Assembly (NCBI RefSeq): GCF_042747725.1
Contig: NZ_JBHZGO010000098.1
Location: forward strand, 1-64,000
Direction: 5' to 3'
DNA length: 64,000 nt
From: FACHB-T130 sp042747725
GTDB lineage: Bacteria; Cyanobacteriota; Cyanobacteriia; Cyanobacteriales; FACHB-T130
Made by a program: the position numbers and the translations under genes. The notes beneath the pieces are model-generated. The model had not been told where the DNA came from. It saw only the letters and a program-made list of their open reading frames with translations, and made no database searches. Each line of letters begins with the position of its first letter. Position 1 is the stretch's first letter. Positions 50,751 through 61,025 of the stretch are shown in pieces.

Positions 50751-53049
50751 ACATCTGATGTTGATCCAGGTTGGGTCGCACTTTCGCGCGGATAACCACT
50801 GCTGTGATGTTATCGTGACCGTTGTGCTGATTGGCGAGGTCAATGAGTTGCAAAAGACCCTGATCCAGGTTGGCTCTAGAACTCAACAGAGGCAAAAGGT
50901 GAGTTTGCCAGTGAGTTTCTATGAGGTCATTGTCTGATAAACCATCGGAACACAAAAGCAGTAAAGTATCTTCATTGAGTTCCAAAAATTGGATATCAGG
51001 ACGGACAAAATTCTCGTCTCGCGGTCCCAAAGCTTGGGTTAGCTGGTAGGCATCGGGGCGGGAGTAGGCAACTGAAGGTTCTACCCCTCGCTGGATTTCC
51101 CGTTGACCGACTTCGTGATCGATAGTAATTTGTTCTAAACCTCGTTTACGGCTGAGACGATACAGGCGACTATCCCCGACATGAGCGATCGCTACCTTAG
51201 TATCCTCAATCAAAACCATGACGAGGGTAGTCCCCATTCGTCCAGGGCCAGAACGTTCGTGGTGTTGGTTAATATCAAAAATTGCTTTATTGGCTAAAAG
51301 CACTGCCTCCCGAATGCGGTCTTCTGTTGGTAAATGGTTTTGCCAATTGTCTTGGAAATAGCGCCTGACAGTATCCACCGCCATCACACTTGCCACTTCG
51401 CCCCCAGCGTGTCCTCCCATGCCGTCGCAGAGAATATAGATCCCCCGTGCTTGGACGGTTCGACCTAATGGAGTTTCCTGCTTTTTAACTTCCGTGTTAA
51501 TGCCGAAGTTGTCCTCATTGTGTTCCCGTTGCCGCCCGATATCCGTGCAACCAGCATCGTCGAGACTGAGCAACTGCATCGGCAGGATGATCGTGGGCAT
51601 ATCATCGCCCTCGCTGGTGTCAGGGATGGAATCCTCTGAGGTGAGGGGTGGCTGAATCCGAGTTTTGGAGGGTTGAGAATCTTCTTGTTCTTGAGCGATC
51701 GCCTTTAGCTGCGATTGCAGGTCTAAGGGGGTTTGAATCTTCCCGCTTTGCAGATTGCCCAAGAGTTGATCCAGAGAATCTAATTGCGATCGCCCTGATA
51801 GGTCAAATAATCCTTGCCACACTTGCCCCAAATTTTGCAGTGACAGCGTTGCGTTGGCTGGCTCTCTATACAAGCGTTGCAGGCACAGTGTTTGATCCTC
51901 ATCCACGCGCAGATTTGATAACTCCAGCAGACTCTGACGCATCTGCCAGGGTTCTAGCGCTACCCACAATTTTGCCATTTCATCTAGCCAGTACAAAATC
52001 TGCAACAGCGGAATTTGAGCATAATTGCTCAGGTCATTGAGCAAAGGCCACTGGGAACGGTCTTCTAGCAGCAAAACGGAAGTTCGGTCCTGCTGCCATG
52101 CATCGTGAATAGCTGGCAGGGTCGGGTACAACTTATTCTGTAAATCCAAATATGCTTGGGCAATGTTGGGAATACTTTTGGCGGCTAACGAGTTTACATT
52201 TAGAGTCTGGTCAATAAAAGTCCGGTTTTTGACCGATTGGGCCGCAGCAGACATCGTTTCTGAGTTACTCGCCGCATTTACTGCTTCAGCACCTTGTAGT
52301 TGCTCCATGATGGCTGTCAGCGGAGCTTTTTGGAACGGCTGGCAGTCTAAAACTCTCACCATCACCTCAGCGCTGTCCGCATTGCTTGGCAGAGAGTCTA
52401 GCAATTGATAACGCTGCTGGGGGTCTAAATATACAACCTGTGGTGTTACTTGGATGTCCCCACTACTGCTATTTTCACGGGTTGTCTCTGTCGAAGTCTC
52501 CGCAGCCGAACTTGAGGCGATTAATTCGTTCTCCGCCATTGGAGTCTCGACATCTGTTGATGAGACAGAAGCGGATGGTGACATGGCAGAAGCTTGAGAA
52601 TCTGCTGACAAAGTGTTTTCCTCTGGTACAGAGGTTGCCTGCAACTCCTCGACCCCTGAAGCGGTCGGCAAGGGTACAGTTGCCCCGTCTGGCTCAGATG
52701 CAACGTCTGCTGGCATTGTAGCCGCGTCTGAAGCCGCAGCCGTTACCGGCTGTGTTGTTTCAGCCAGGTCGATATCTGCAACTCCCATATTCTCGCTAGA
52801 ATCAGCTGTTGCTGCTTCCGACCCAAGCGTGGGAGAGGCGACTGCGGCGAGTTGCGAGTTTGAATCTTTCGAGAGAATCGCCCACCACACCGTTCCCGTC
52901 GTGGCACCACAATTGGGACAATTTACGAGATTGAATGGCACTTGAGTTGTGCATTCAGAACAAACTTTGTGGGTTAGGGAAGTTCCACATTTTTGACAAA
53001 ACTTGTTGGTATTGGGATTTTCAAACTGACACTGGGGACAGACAAGCAT
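50746..53049 (-). CDS. Zinc-ribbon PP2C-type protein phosphatase
   Basis: A protein of 767 aa. The N-terminus has two zinc ribbons (CPQC, CQKC, CSEC and CPNC within the first 50 residues). An acidic Ala/Ser/Thr/Glu-rich linker (about 65-200) and a middle kinase-like helical region (about 205-470) follow. The C-terminal PP2C domain (about 500-755) has DIGRQREHNEDNFG, CDGMGGHAGGEVAS, AHVGDSRLYRL and CSDGLSDND metal motifs. It should remove phosphate from Ser/Thr. Its spacing from the FHA kinase suggests antagonism. Confidence 0.9.
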   Translation of the reverse strand: MLVCPQCQFENPNTNKFCQKCGTSLTHKVCSECTTQVPFNLVNCPNCGATTGTVWWAILSKDSNSQLAAVASPTLGSEAATADSSENMGVADIDLAETTQPVTAAASDAATMPADVASEPDGATVPLPTASGVEELQATSVPEENTLSADSQASAMSPSASVSSTDVETPMAENELIASSSAAETSTETTRENSSSGDIQVTPQVVYLDPQQRYQLLDSLPSNADSAEVMVRVLDCQPFQKAPLTAIMEQLQGAEAVNAASNSETMSAAAQSVKNRTFIDQTLNVNSLAAKSIPNIAQAYLDLQNKLYPTLPAIHDAWQQDRTSVLLLEDRSQWPLLNDLSNYAQIPLLQILYWLDEMAKLWVALEPWQMRQSLLELSNLRVDEDQTLCLQRLYREPANATLSLQNLGQVWQGLFDLSGRSQLDSLDQLLGNLQSGKIQTPLDLQSQLKAIAQEQEDSQPSKTRIQPPLTSEDSIPDTSEGDDMPTIILPMQLLSLDDAGCTDIGRQREHNEDNFGINTEVKKQETPLGRTVQARGIYILCDGMGGHAGGEVASVMAVDTVRRYFQDNWQNHLPTEDRIREAVLLANKAIFDINQHHERSGPGRMGTTLVMVLIEDTKVAIAHVGDSRLYRLSRKRGLEQITIDHEVGQREIQRGVEPSVAYSRPDAYQLTQALGPRDENFVRPDIQFLELNEDTLLLLCSDGLSDNDLIETHWQTHLLPLLSSRANLDQGLLQLIDLANQHNGHDNITAVVIRAKVRPNLDQHQMF

Positions 53050-53244
53050 GGCGGAACTTCCTCGATTCCCGTGTGGTATTTTGATTTAAGGGAGACAAAG
53101 TAACTGCGATCTAGTTTGCCACGTCACAATCGAAGCTTCCAACTTCGACAGGTAGAAGTCTTAAGGTCAGCGTTAGCAGACGGGGAAGCCATACGCACGT
53201 CTTGCACCCTCAATGATTCGTGCTACGTCTACACTACGCGATCG

Positions 53245-53889
53245 CTATCCACCGAGCGATCGCCACTCGTAACTATTTATGCGACTAGCATCAGTTTGAC
53301 ACAGCTTCTTTAATAGTTCTAACTCAATTGGAGTTAGATCGCGCCACTGTCCGGGTTCCAGACCCACAAGATGCAGGTGAGCTAGAGCAACTCGCACCAG
53401 CCGCAGCGTCGGAAACCCTACCGCCGCCGTCATCCGCCGCACCTGCCGGTTCCGACCCTCCGTCAAAGTCATCTCCAGCCATGCTGTCGGCACATTCTTG
53501 CGAAAGCGAATCGGTGGATTGCGAGGCGGTAGCAGTGGTTCATCGGGTAATAACTGCGCCAAAGCCTGTCGCGTCCGGTAATCTTGAATCACCACGCCTT
53601 CGCGCAAACGTCTTTGCGCCTCTTCATCCGGAATCCGTTCCACCTGCACCCAATAAGTCCGGGGATGTCCAAAGCGAGGATTGCTCAAGCGATGCTGCAT
53701 TTGCCCATCATTCGTCAACAGCAGCAATCCTTCACTATCCCAATCTAATCGACCCACCGGATAAACCGAGGGAACAAGGATGTAATCTTTCAGCGTGCTG
53801 CGTTTCTGCTCAGTTGGACTGTTGTCCGTAAACTGAGTCAAGACGCCATAAGGCTTGTAAAAAATTAGATATCGCTTGTCATCAGTCAT
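53245..53889 (-). CDS. rluE: RsuA/RluE-family pseudouridine synthase
   Basis: A 214-aa enzyme that isomerises uridine in rRNA. The catalytic Asp lies in VYPVGRLDWDSEGLLLLTNDG. The front (YLIFYKPYGVLTQFT) and the EGRNRQVRRMTAAVGFPTLRLVRVALAHLHL block are family landmarks. The length and lack of an S4 domain fit RluE. The final residues after about 200 are repeat-like and may be a recent extension. Confidence 0.88.
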   Translation of the reverse strand: MTDDKRYLIFYKPYGVLTQFTDNSPTEQKRSTLKDYILVPSVYPVGRLDWDSEGLLLLTNDGQMQHRLSNPRFGHPRTYWVQVERIPDEEAQRRLREGVVIQDYRTRQALAQLLPDEPLLPPRNPPIRFRKNVPTAWLEMTLTEGRNRQVRRMTAAVGFPTLRLVRVALAHLHLVGLEPGQWRDLTPIELELLKKLCQTDASRINSYEWRSLGG

Positions 53890-53990
53890 TAGTCATTAGT
53901 TTAGTTATTTGTCATTAGCTTAAACAATGAATGTGCCAACGCCGCAACTGACGCGGAACTAACAAGTAATGACTAATAACTAATAACTCA
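53890..53990. repeat. Heptad repeat spacer
   Basis: AGTCATT units at the left and ACTAATA units at the right (AATGACTAATAACTAATAA) form inverted groups around a short centre. Confidence 0.7.
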
Positions 53991-56900
53991 TTAGTTGATT
54001 TTGACCCGGAAACGGATAAAGCCAAAATTACTACCAGCCGTATTAGAAACAGTGCCTAAATTTAGGATAACTGCCCCGTCGGGATTGGTTTGGTTAGAGC
54101 AAGCGTTCCCCGTAGGTAATGGAGCTAGCGGCGAGAAAAATGTCCCAGCATCTGTATCTGAAGTATTCGTTTTGGCAGTCACTGTTCCTGCTTGATTCAC
54201 CGAAATCCCGCTACCTGACCCAAAACTATCGGCGATAAACGTTGTCCCCGATGGAATCGCATCGCAGAATCTGACGTTGTTGACTGGGGCAGTTCCATCA
54301 GATAGGAAATAGATAGTGTAGTCCACCTCATCACCGCTTGCCAAAGGCGTTTCTGATCCTAACTTACTCACGCCCACTGGCGACAGTTGAGAAAAGCCCG
54401 AAGCATCATCATTCGGGTCATTTTGGTTATTTACAAAGCTACCAAAATTAATCCCGCTAATCGGAACGCCATTTCTCGTTGCATTGGTAATTCGCTTCAC
54501 CAAACGCAGACGCGGTACTCCAGAAGCAACGACACTTACCACAGTTGGGTCATCATCCCCAGTATCTCCCAGGTTGCCCTGATTAATCCCATCATCCAAC
54601 TCCTGCGGCAAGTCATTAGATCCTGCAACCCCATCTGTCACAGAGTTATTGACCGTTCCACCTGTCGATGTGGCTCTAGCTTGGTTGATAATCTGCACGC
54701 CAGTCGTCGCCGTCACCGTAGCACGGAACTTGATCGTCACCTTGCCACCACCTGCACTTAGTTGACCTTTAGTGGTGGGATTGGTAAGGTTCGTGTCGGT
54801 GGTACCGTTGTAGCTAGAGTTCCCCGTAATTGTTGTCCCAGTTCCAGAAGACGTAAAGCTATAACTCCCTGGGACAAAACTCAACTTGCTGGTGTCGATG
54901 CTGTCAGTGGCCAGGAAGTTGTTGACAACAATATTGGGAGTGGTGTTGATGTAGGTGATGGTGTATTCAATTACATCACCTGTCGTGACAGTACCACTGC
55001 TATCAGTATCGGTAAACAGACGGACAGATTTGGAACCGCTGGGTGAGACAGGATTGACAAAGTTAAGAATGTTGGGGTCAGCACCGCTTTGATTGGGTTG
55101 GTTCACATTGCCGCCAGAACCAATATTACTGGGATAGCCCGGATTAGTTCCAGAACCAGGTTGCGTGGGGTTTGTAGAGTCACTGGCATCTGTGAGTATA
55201 GGATTGCCATTATCTCCGGCAAAGTTCACTCTCCCTTGGTTAGTAATCGGATTAGCCGCCCCTGGTCTGAGACGGGCGTTAAACTTGAGAGTAACGGTGG
55301 CACCAGGGGCTAGGGTTCCTGGTTGGGTGAAAGGCACAGGAGTGCCCGTACCGTTGAAGTTACTGCCAGGGAGACTAGCGGCAAGGGCAAAACCAGCGTC
55401 TACAGTAACGGTATTCCGCAGCACCAGCAACTGTGTGGGAATAACGTCGCTGATGACTAAGTCATTAATCAGACTGGATGTGGGATTGCTAACAATGATG
55501 GTGTATTGAACGTCATCACCGATGGTAAGTGTGGTTGTGCCATCGTTGTCACTCACAAAGCGGACGGATTTAGTGGCGGTAGGGACAGGGACGGGGACTA
55601 AGCCAATGGTCAATCCAGTCTTGTCGGCAGGGCCAGTATCGCCGTAGGGCGTTTGGCTAATGCTGCCTGATGGAGTATTAGCATCGGTGGGGACTCCTCC
55701 GGGTGGGAAGCCAGGGGTAGGAGAAGTGGCAGTAGCTTGGTTGAATAAGTTGCCAGTCACTCCACTGCCAACGGTAGCATCCACGGTAACGGTGATAGTG
55801 CCATTAGGTGCTAAGACGGCTCCAGCAGCTAGTAAGGTATTGGTTCCAGCACCGTTATAAGCTGGATTAACAGCGGCACTGGTGCCCGTTCCAGCAACAG
55901 TGACGGTGGGTGTTGCAGCCAGGGTCAGTCCAGTAGGTAAGGCGTCTGTAATTTGGAACTCGTTGGCGGCACCCGACCCCGTATTTGTATAGATAATTGT
56001 ATAGCGGACGCGATCGCCCGGTGTCACCGAACTCGTCCCATCTGCATCTGTTGCCAGAGCAACGGATTTTGTACCAGTGACGACGGGTGGAGTGGGAATA
56101 GTCGTAGTTTTATCAACAAATTGTGGAGTCGGCGGTTCATTACCAGCTTGCTGGCGTACCTTTTGATCTATAAAAGAAACTCCACTAATTCTTGTAACAT
56201 CCTGAGGAGGTGCCCCAGGATTAGGAGTTACACACAAAGTAAAAACTTTGCTTTCTCCTGGCTGCAAAATTCCCGTGTCCAAATTTCCATCGCCATCGGT
56301 ATCTGGAAGAACAGTCGTACCGGCAGCATTTCGCAATTGCACCGTGTACTTCGGATCGGTGCCTGAAAGCGTTAGGTTAATAATATCAGTGGTAAAAAAG
56401 TTATTTGTAACCGTAAACGGGTGACAAACTTCGTTGCCAATTGTGGTTGCCAGTGTAGTGTTTTGCGTAATTGTGAAGTTACCTGCTTTTTGGGGAGGCT
56501 GATCGAATAGAGGCAGACGGCTTCCATTGCCATTATTCGCTTCAAGAAGACTTTGGTTATTAATATTGAAATTTGTGATTGTCAGCCCCCACCTTCCAGC
56601 ATCAGCGATCGCATTTAATGAGGCGATTGTATCTCCCCCGTTGTTCAAATCGCCGCCGACACTATTCCAAATACCACCGTCTGATACAGTACCTGCCGTA
56701 GTTGCACCATTTGGGCGGATATAACTTATCCCTATATTTCCATTACTATCCAGGTCAAAGTTTCGCAAAAACAGGCTGTTAGTTCCAGGTCCAACCAGAA
56801 AAAAGAATGGAAGGTTTTGAGTGGCACCCGCGTCCTTCTGGAAAGTGCCTTGAAACTGACCAATTAGCACTTCGGAAATAGGGACAACAATAGAAAAGCC

Positions 56901-57488
56901 ATTATCATCGTTATTCAGAGTCGCCGTGAAATTCCCAGAGATTGGGCCTGCACCCGTCACGCTCGTAACCTGGTAGATGCCAGGTGTGGTTATGGCTGGA
57001 AAGGTGACGGTTGTGCCATTGGCTGAGCCTGATGGTACTGTTTGACTGTTGATCGGTAGTGCCCCAGTCGGACCAAATAACTCAAAGCGGGTGGGGTCAG
57101 GTGTGCCACTTACTTCATCTGGTAGTGTCCCGTTACTCTCTGCGTCATTGACACTAATAACAATGCCTCCGGGACCTGCTGCGGCTATATCAGCTTCGGT
57201 AATGCTGATAAAGAAGCGGTGAACCCTATCGGTGCTGGCGCTGGTTGCGGTGGTGTACCAGTCCCCAACACCAGGACCGCGAGATCGGCCACTTGTTTGA
57301 AAGTTGAGTCCTGGTGTAGATGGCAGAGTTGTTTGAGCTTGGGCACAAGTAGAGTAACAGACTAAAGTTGCAACTAAAGTGATGCTTGGGAAGAGAAATG
57401 AAAGAGGGTCATATAAGGAAGAGAAGTTTCTTTTATCCTCTATTTTCCGTCCTTGCGCTTCCTGAGAGTGCTTGAATAACGTCTGCAT
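53991..57488 (-). CDS. Large secreted DUF11-repeat surface protein
   Basis: A 1165-aa protein. An N-terminal hydrophobic segment (about 33-52, ending AQAQ) should be a signal peptide after a long basic leader. A middle region with a GNFTATLNNDD element is followed by at least three DUF11-type beta domains, each opening like TGTKSVALATDADGTSSV (about residues 470, 630 and 830) with VTPGDRVRYTIIYTNTG phrases. The last ~200 residues (LRLVKRITNATRNGVPISG to FRVKIN) form a domain shared with the next protein. DUF11 proteins are found on outer surfaces. It is the last gene of a co-oriented cluster of four. Confidence 0.83.
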   Translation of the reverse strand: MQTLFKHSQEAQGRKIEDKRNFSSLYDPLSFLFPSITLVATLVCYSTCAQAQTTLPSTPGLNFQTSGRSRGPGVGDWYTTATSASTDRVHRFFISITEADIAAAGPGGIVISVNDAESNGTLPDEVSGTPDPTRFELFGPTGALPINSQTVPSGSANGTTVTFPAITTPGIYQVTSVTGAGPISGNFTATLNNDDNGFSIVVPISEVLIGQFQGTFQKDAGATQNLPFFFLVGPGTNSLFLRNFDLDSNGNIGISYIRPNGATTAGTVSDGGIWNSVGGDLNNGGDTIASLNAIADAGRWGLTITNFNINNQSLLEANNGNGSRLPLFDQPPQKAGNFTITQNTTLATTIGNEVCHPFTVTNNFFTTDIINLTLSGTDPKYTVQLRNAAGTTVLPDTDGDGNLDTGILQPGESKVFTLCVTPNPGAPPQDVTRISGVSFIDQKVRQQAGNEPPTPQFVDKTTTIPTPPVVTGTKSVALATDADGTSSVTPGDRVRYTIIYTNTGSGAANEFQITDALPTGLTLAATPTVTVAGTGTSAAVNPAYNGAGTNTLLAAGAVLAPNGTITVTVDATVGSGVTGNLFNQATATSPTPGFPPGGVPTDANTPSGSISQTPYGDTGPADKTGLTIGLVPVPVPTATKSVRFVSDNDGTTTLTIGDDVQYTIIVSNPTSSLINDLVISDVIPTQLLVLRNTVTVDAGFALAASLPGSNFNGTGTPVPFTQPGTLAPGATVTLKFNARLRPGAANPITNQGRVNFAGDNGNPILTDASDSTNPTQPGSGTNPGYPSNIGSGGNVNQPNQSGADPNILNFVNPVSPSGSKSVRLFTDTDSSGTVTTGDVIEYTITYINTTPNIVVNNFLATDSIDTSKLSFVPGSYSFTSSGTGTTITGNSSYNGTTDTNLTNPTTKGQLSAGGGKVTIKFRATVTATTGVQIINQARATSTGGTVNNSVTDGVAGSNDLPQELDDGINQGNLGDTGDDDPTVVSVVASGVPRLRLVKRITNATRNGVPISGINFGSFVNNQNDPNDDASGFSQLSPVGVSKLGSETPLASGDEVDYTIYFLSDGTAPVNNVRFCDAIPSGTTFIADSFGSGSGISVNQAGTVTAKTNTSDTDAGTFFSPLAPLPTGNACSNQTNPDGAVILNLGTVSNTAGSNFGFIRFRVKIN

Positions 57489-57868
57489 AATTATAGTTTT
57501 TAAGAAGAAATTACTTGGAAATACAGAATTATTGCATTAATGGCGTAGATATCTCTATAGGTTGATGTGTGTTTAAACAGAGAAGGCAGTCGCGCGATCG
57601 CCTTCTCTGCTCCCTTTAGTTTAAATACTTGACAATCATCGCAAAAAGTGATTATTTTATTCTGCCGAACGAGTCAGCTGCGCCGAGGAGCGTTCAAGCA
57701 ATCAAAACGCCAATTTGTTCTAAAAGCAGTTGCATCTGTCGTTACATATAAAAACATGGAGCTAGTTGGGGAAGTGGGTGTTTTGTCATACTTTTTTCTC
57801 ATTTGTACTGTTGTTAAATCAACTAGGTTAAAACACCCTCAAGCTTGTAAAAACATAGCCAGTACACA
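57489..57868. other. Spacer between the two DUF11 genes
   Basis: 380 bases, AT-rich near the left edge. A plus-strand open frame (57648-57905) has no family features and probably is not a gene. A promoter for the downstream DUF11 gene may lie here. No element was seen. Confidence 0.5.
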
Positions 57869-60800
57869 TCAGTTAATTTTGACGCGGAAGCGGGTAAAAC
57901 CATAGTTGCTACTCGTTGCATTAGAAATATTACCCAGATTCACAATTACTGCCCCATCAGCATTATTTTGGTTAGAGCAAGCATTTCCCGCAGGCAAAGG
58001 AGCAAGCGGCGAGAAAAATGTCCCTTCATCTGCATCTGAAACGTTAGTCCGGGAAGCAATTGTCCCAACGCGATTCACCGAAATTCCCGTACCCGAACCA
58101 AAACTGTCGGCGATAAACGATGTCCCTGTGGGAATTGGATCGCAGAATCTGACATTGTTGGCGGGAGCCGTGCCATCAGAGAGAAAATAAATGGTGTACT
58201 CGACTTCGTCGCCGCTTCTCAAAGCTGTTTCAGCCGCTATATTAGGAACTCCCACCGGCGACAGTTGCGACCAGCCAGATGCATTGTCATTGTCGCTATT
58301 TGGGTCATCTACAAAACTATTGAAGTTAATCCCACTCAGCGGCGCACCGTTTCTAGTCACAGATGTAATTCGCTTTACCAAACGCAAACTCGATCGCCCA
58401 GGTGAAGCGACAATTAGCACAGTCGGGTCATCATCCCCAGTATTCGGAAGGTTCCCTTGATCAATTCCGTCATCTACAATTTGAGGCAAGTCGCCATTCC
58501 CTTGAATGGCATCTGTAACCGACGAGTTAACGGTGCCACCTGTGGATGTGGCAACAGCTTGGTTGCTAATCTGCACGCCAGCAGCCGCCGTAATAATTGT
58601 CTGGAACTTGATGACCACCCGACCACCATTTCCACTCAACGTTCCCAAGGTTGTCGAGTTGGTAAGGTTCGGGTCAGTTGTACCGTTGTAGTTGGGATTC
58701 TGTGTCACCGTTGTCCCCGTACCGGAGGCTGTAAAGCTATAACTGCCAGCAACAAAGCTCAATTTACTGGTATCAATGCTGTCGGTCGCTAGGAAGTTAG
58801 TGACAGAGGTAGGGGAATTATTGACATAAATAATTGTAAATTCAACCGTATCTCCAGTCGTCACAGAGCCGCTAGCATCTGCATCTGTGGTTAGACGAAC
58901 TGATTTGATGCCAGTAGGCGTAACTGGGTTAGGTTGAATGGTAGTCGTAGTGCTTGATGTGTTGTTGTTGGGATTGGGGTCGGTCACATCATTCGGTCGC
59001 GTAACCGTTGCCGTGTTGCTCAATGGCTCAGATGGAGCGATGGGAGAGATGGCACCTGTTACGGTATAGGTAGCAACAGCTGCGTTGTTGAGATTGACTG
59101 TAGTATTAATAGCATTTCCCGTACCGCTAGCTTGTCCGCAACTACCAGTCCCCGTAGTAATGGCGCAAGTCCAAGTGACTCCAGTAATTTGAGATGGGAC
59201 GTTGTCTGTCACCGTTGCTCCAGTTACATTAGAAGGGCCGTTGTTTGTAACGGCGAGAGTGTAGGTGACAGGGCTGCCTGCAACCACTGGGTTCGTCACC
59301 AGCGTTTTTTGAATCTGCAAATCGGCTTCTGATATGGTGATGCCTTGAGCAAGGTCGGTGAGTGTAGATGGGTAATACGTCCAGGTATCAATACCTCTGT
59401 TATTACCAAAACCTTGCTCACTAGAGCCTGGAAACACATGAGCACCATTGCTACTGGAAATTCCTCCTAGAGCATCCAATGGGTCGGGTGCTTCGGGGGG
59501 AGGCTGTTGATTCTGTGGTATTAAAGGCTTGTCGTTATAGTAAACGGTAAACGGATTGGGAGTCGGTAACGTTGCCGAAGCTGGCTCATTGAGTCGTTGG
59601 ATGATTAGACCACCTGGGTTGTTTTCAGGATCTAGCAATGGAAAATGAATTTCACCCGCACTGAGTAAGATTTGTGCGCCGTAAGCGATACTACTAGCAG
59701 GGATAGTCGCTTCATTCGCATCTAAGCCATCCCAAGGTACAGTGTTTAACCCAACATCTGCGGTTCCTACGAGTACGCGATCGTTTGCATTGCCGTATAT
59801 CTTGTCTTGGTTGAGATCGAGAATAATCTGATAACTGCCCGATGCCGGGGTGTTAAAGCTAAAATTACCTCCCAATGGCGTAGTCGTACCCGCTTGCCCG
59901 TCAGTCCCTTCTGTGCCCTTAAATTTAAAATCAGTGGGAGTTGGGGGTGCAACGGCTGGCGTCAGCAGCCAAACGGAATTAGGAGTCGCTTGAGGCGCAC
60001 TAGCTGGATTTATAGGTGCAGATAGTGGCAGGTCATTGTTGGGCTTATTAAAGAAAATTTTATAAGTAACATCCGTCCCAAAATCTGGCTGATCCGGGTT
60101 GTATATATTACTTCCTGCCAGTAGAACAGATTTGTAAACGGGATCGCCGTTTGGATTGGCTGTAAAACCTTTGTTATTAGCAAAGAAGATAAATCCAAAG
60201 GGGTCGAGACCCTTTAGTTTGATTAGGTACTGATAGCCTTCCCTGGTCAGAACAAAAGCTTGGGATTGGAGACTTCGCCCAATGCCTCCCATGTTCAACG
60301 GCAAATAATTAGCGTAGGCGCGACCAGGAATAGCTTCACCACTACTACTCCGCACCGTGACATCCCAAGCGCTGACGTAACTGACATTCTTGGGTTGATT
60401 CCAGTCAGCATCAGCATTGATGGCAGGTGGGTCAGTAGTACTAGCGGAAATTGGACTGATGAAGTCAATTTCCCAGACGCCATCTTGACCAGATGCGACG
60501 TTAATTGTGCAGGGGGCGTAGCCAACTCCAGAACCAGCTTTTTCTGCGGCACGGTTAGGAATAAAACCAGTTCCGGGAGCCGAGACACTACACTGAGACT
60601 GAGAACCATTCGGTTGCCGAAACCGGATATTGCCCTGACCACCCCCAAGACCGTAAGCCATAGCACTGGAGCCAAGATTAATCGTCTCGCCTTGTTTAGC
60701 GAAAACCCTAATTGTGGTTCGACGTGCAATACCTCCCGTCGTATCGTTTCGATATTCCAAGAAGGGGCGATCGCCAGTGTTGTTGGTCAGTTCCCGACTG

Positions 60801-60964
60801 CCTTCAGCCGATGCCGCTTGAGTCCAACAGCTAATCGCACAGATGGATAGGGCAAGGCTGCCGAAGCGACAACTCCAGCGGCTAGCGGAAGCGCTAATTT
60901 TTTCCAAGTTTTGGGATTTTAACGGCGAACTCACTCTGCTTTCTCTCGCTAGGGGTGAAGACAT
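57869..60964 (-). CDS. Large secreted DUF11-repeat surface protein (paralogue)
   Basis: A 1031-aa protein from the ATG at 60964 (MSSPLARESRVSSP). A frame start 31 codons earlier overlaps the OmpA gene. A hydrophobic segment (FGSLALSICAISCWTQAASA) is a signal peptide. Domains: a front region with no named family, a DUF11 domain (LQIQKTLVTNPVVAGSPVTYTLAVTNNGPSNVTG), a second TGIKSVRLTTDADASGSV domain, and the C-terminal LRLVKRITSVTRNG to FRVKIN domain, close to that of the neighbouring protein. It is probably exported and attached to the surface. It lies 61 bases after the OmpA gene. Confidence 0.83.
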   Translation of the reverse strand: MSSPLARESRVSSPLKSQNLEKISASASRWSCRFGSLALSICAISCWTQAASAEGSRELTNNTGDRPFLEYRNDTTGGIARRTTIRVFAKQGETINLGSSAMAYGLGGGQGNIRFRQPNGSQSQCSVSAPGTGFIPNRAAEKAGSGVGYAPCTINVASGQDGVWEIDFISPISASTTDPPAINADADWNQPKNVSYVSAWDVTVRSSSGEAIPGRAYANYLPLNMGGIGRSLQSQAFVLTREGYQYLIKLKGLDPFGFIFFANNKGFTANPNGDPVYKSVLLAGSNIYNPDQPDFGTDVTYKIFFNKPNNDLPLSAPINPASAPQATPNSVWLLTPAVAPPTPTDFKFKGTEGTDGQAGTTTPLGGNFSFNTPASGSYQIILDLNQDKIYGNANDRVLVGTADVGLNTVPWDGLDANEATIPASSIAYGAQILLSAGEIHFPLLDPENNPGGLIIQRLNEPASATLPTPNPFTVYYNDKPLIPQNQQPPPEAPDPLDALGGISSSNGAHVFPGSSEQGFGNNRGIDTWTYYPSTLTDLAQGITISEADLQIQKTLVTNPVVAGSPVTYTLAVTNNGPSNVTGATVTDNVPSQITGVTWTCAITTGTGSCGQASGTGNAINTTVNLNNAAVATYTVTGAISPIAPSEPLSNTATVTRPNDVTDPNPNNNTSSTTTTIQPNPVTPTGIKSVRLTTDADASGSVTTGDTVEFTIIYVNNSPTSVTNFLATDSIDTSKLSFVAGSYSFTASGTGTTVTQNPNYNGTTDPNLTNSTTLGTLSGNGGRVVIKFQTIITAAAGVQISNQAVATSTGGTVNSSVTDAIQGNGDLPQIVDDGIDQGNLPNTGDDDPTVLIVASPGRSSLRLVKRITSVTRNGAPLSGINFNSFVDDPNSDNDNASGWSQLSPVGVPNIAAETALRSGDEVEYTIYFLSDGTAPANNVRFCDPIPTGTSFIADSFGSGTGISVNRVGTIASRTNVSDADEGTFFSPLAPLPAGNACSNQNNADGAVIVNLGNISNATSSNYGFTRFRVKIN

Positions 60965-61025
60965 CAAGATGGGAGGGAACAGATAACGGGTTGATGGCGG
61001 AAGAGAGATGGATTGGTAACGATTC

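Noticed and set aside
57648..57905. 85-codon plus-strand frame between the DUF11 genes
   Set aside because: No ribosome site, no conserved features, and it overlaps the end of a strongly supported minus-strand gene.
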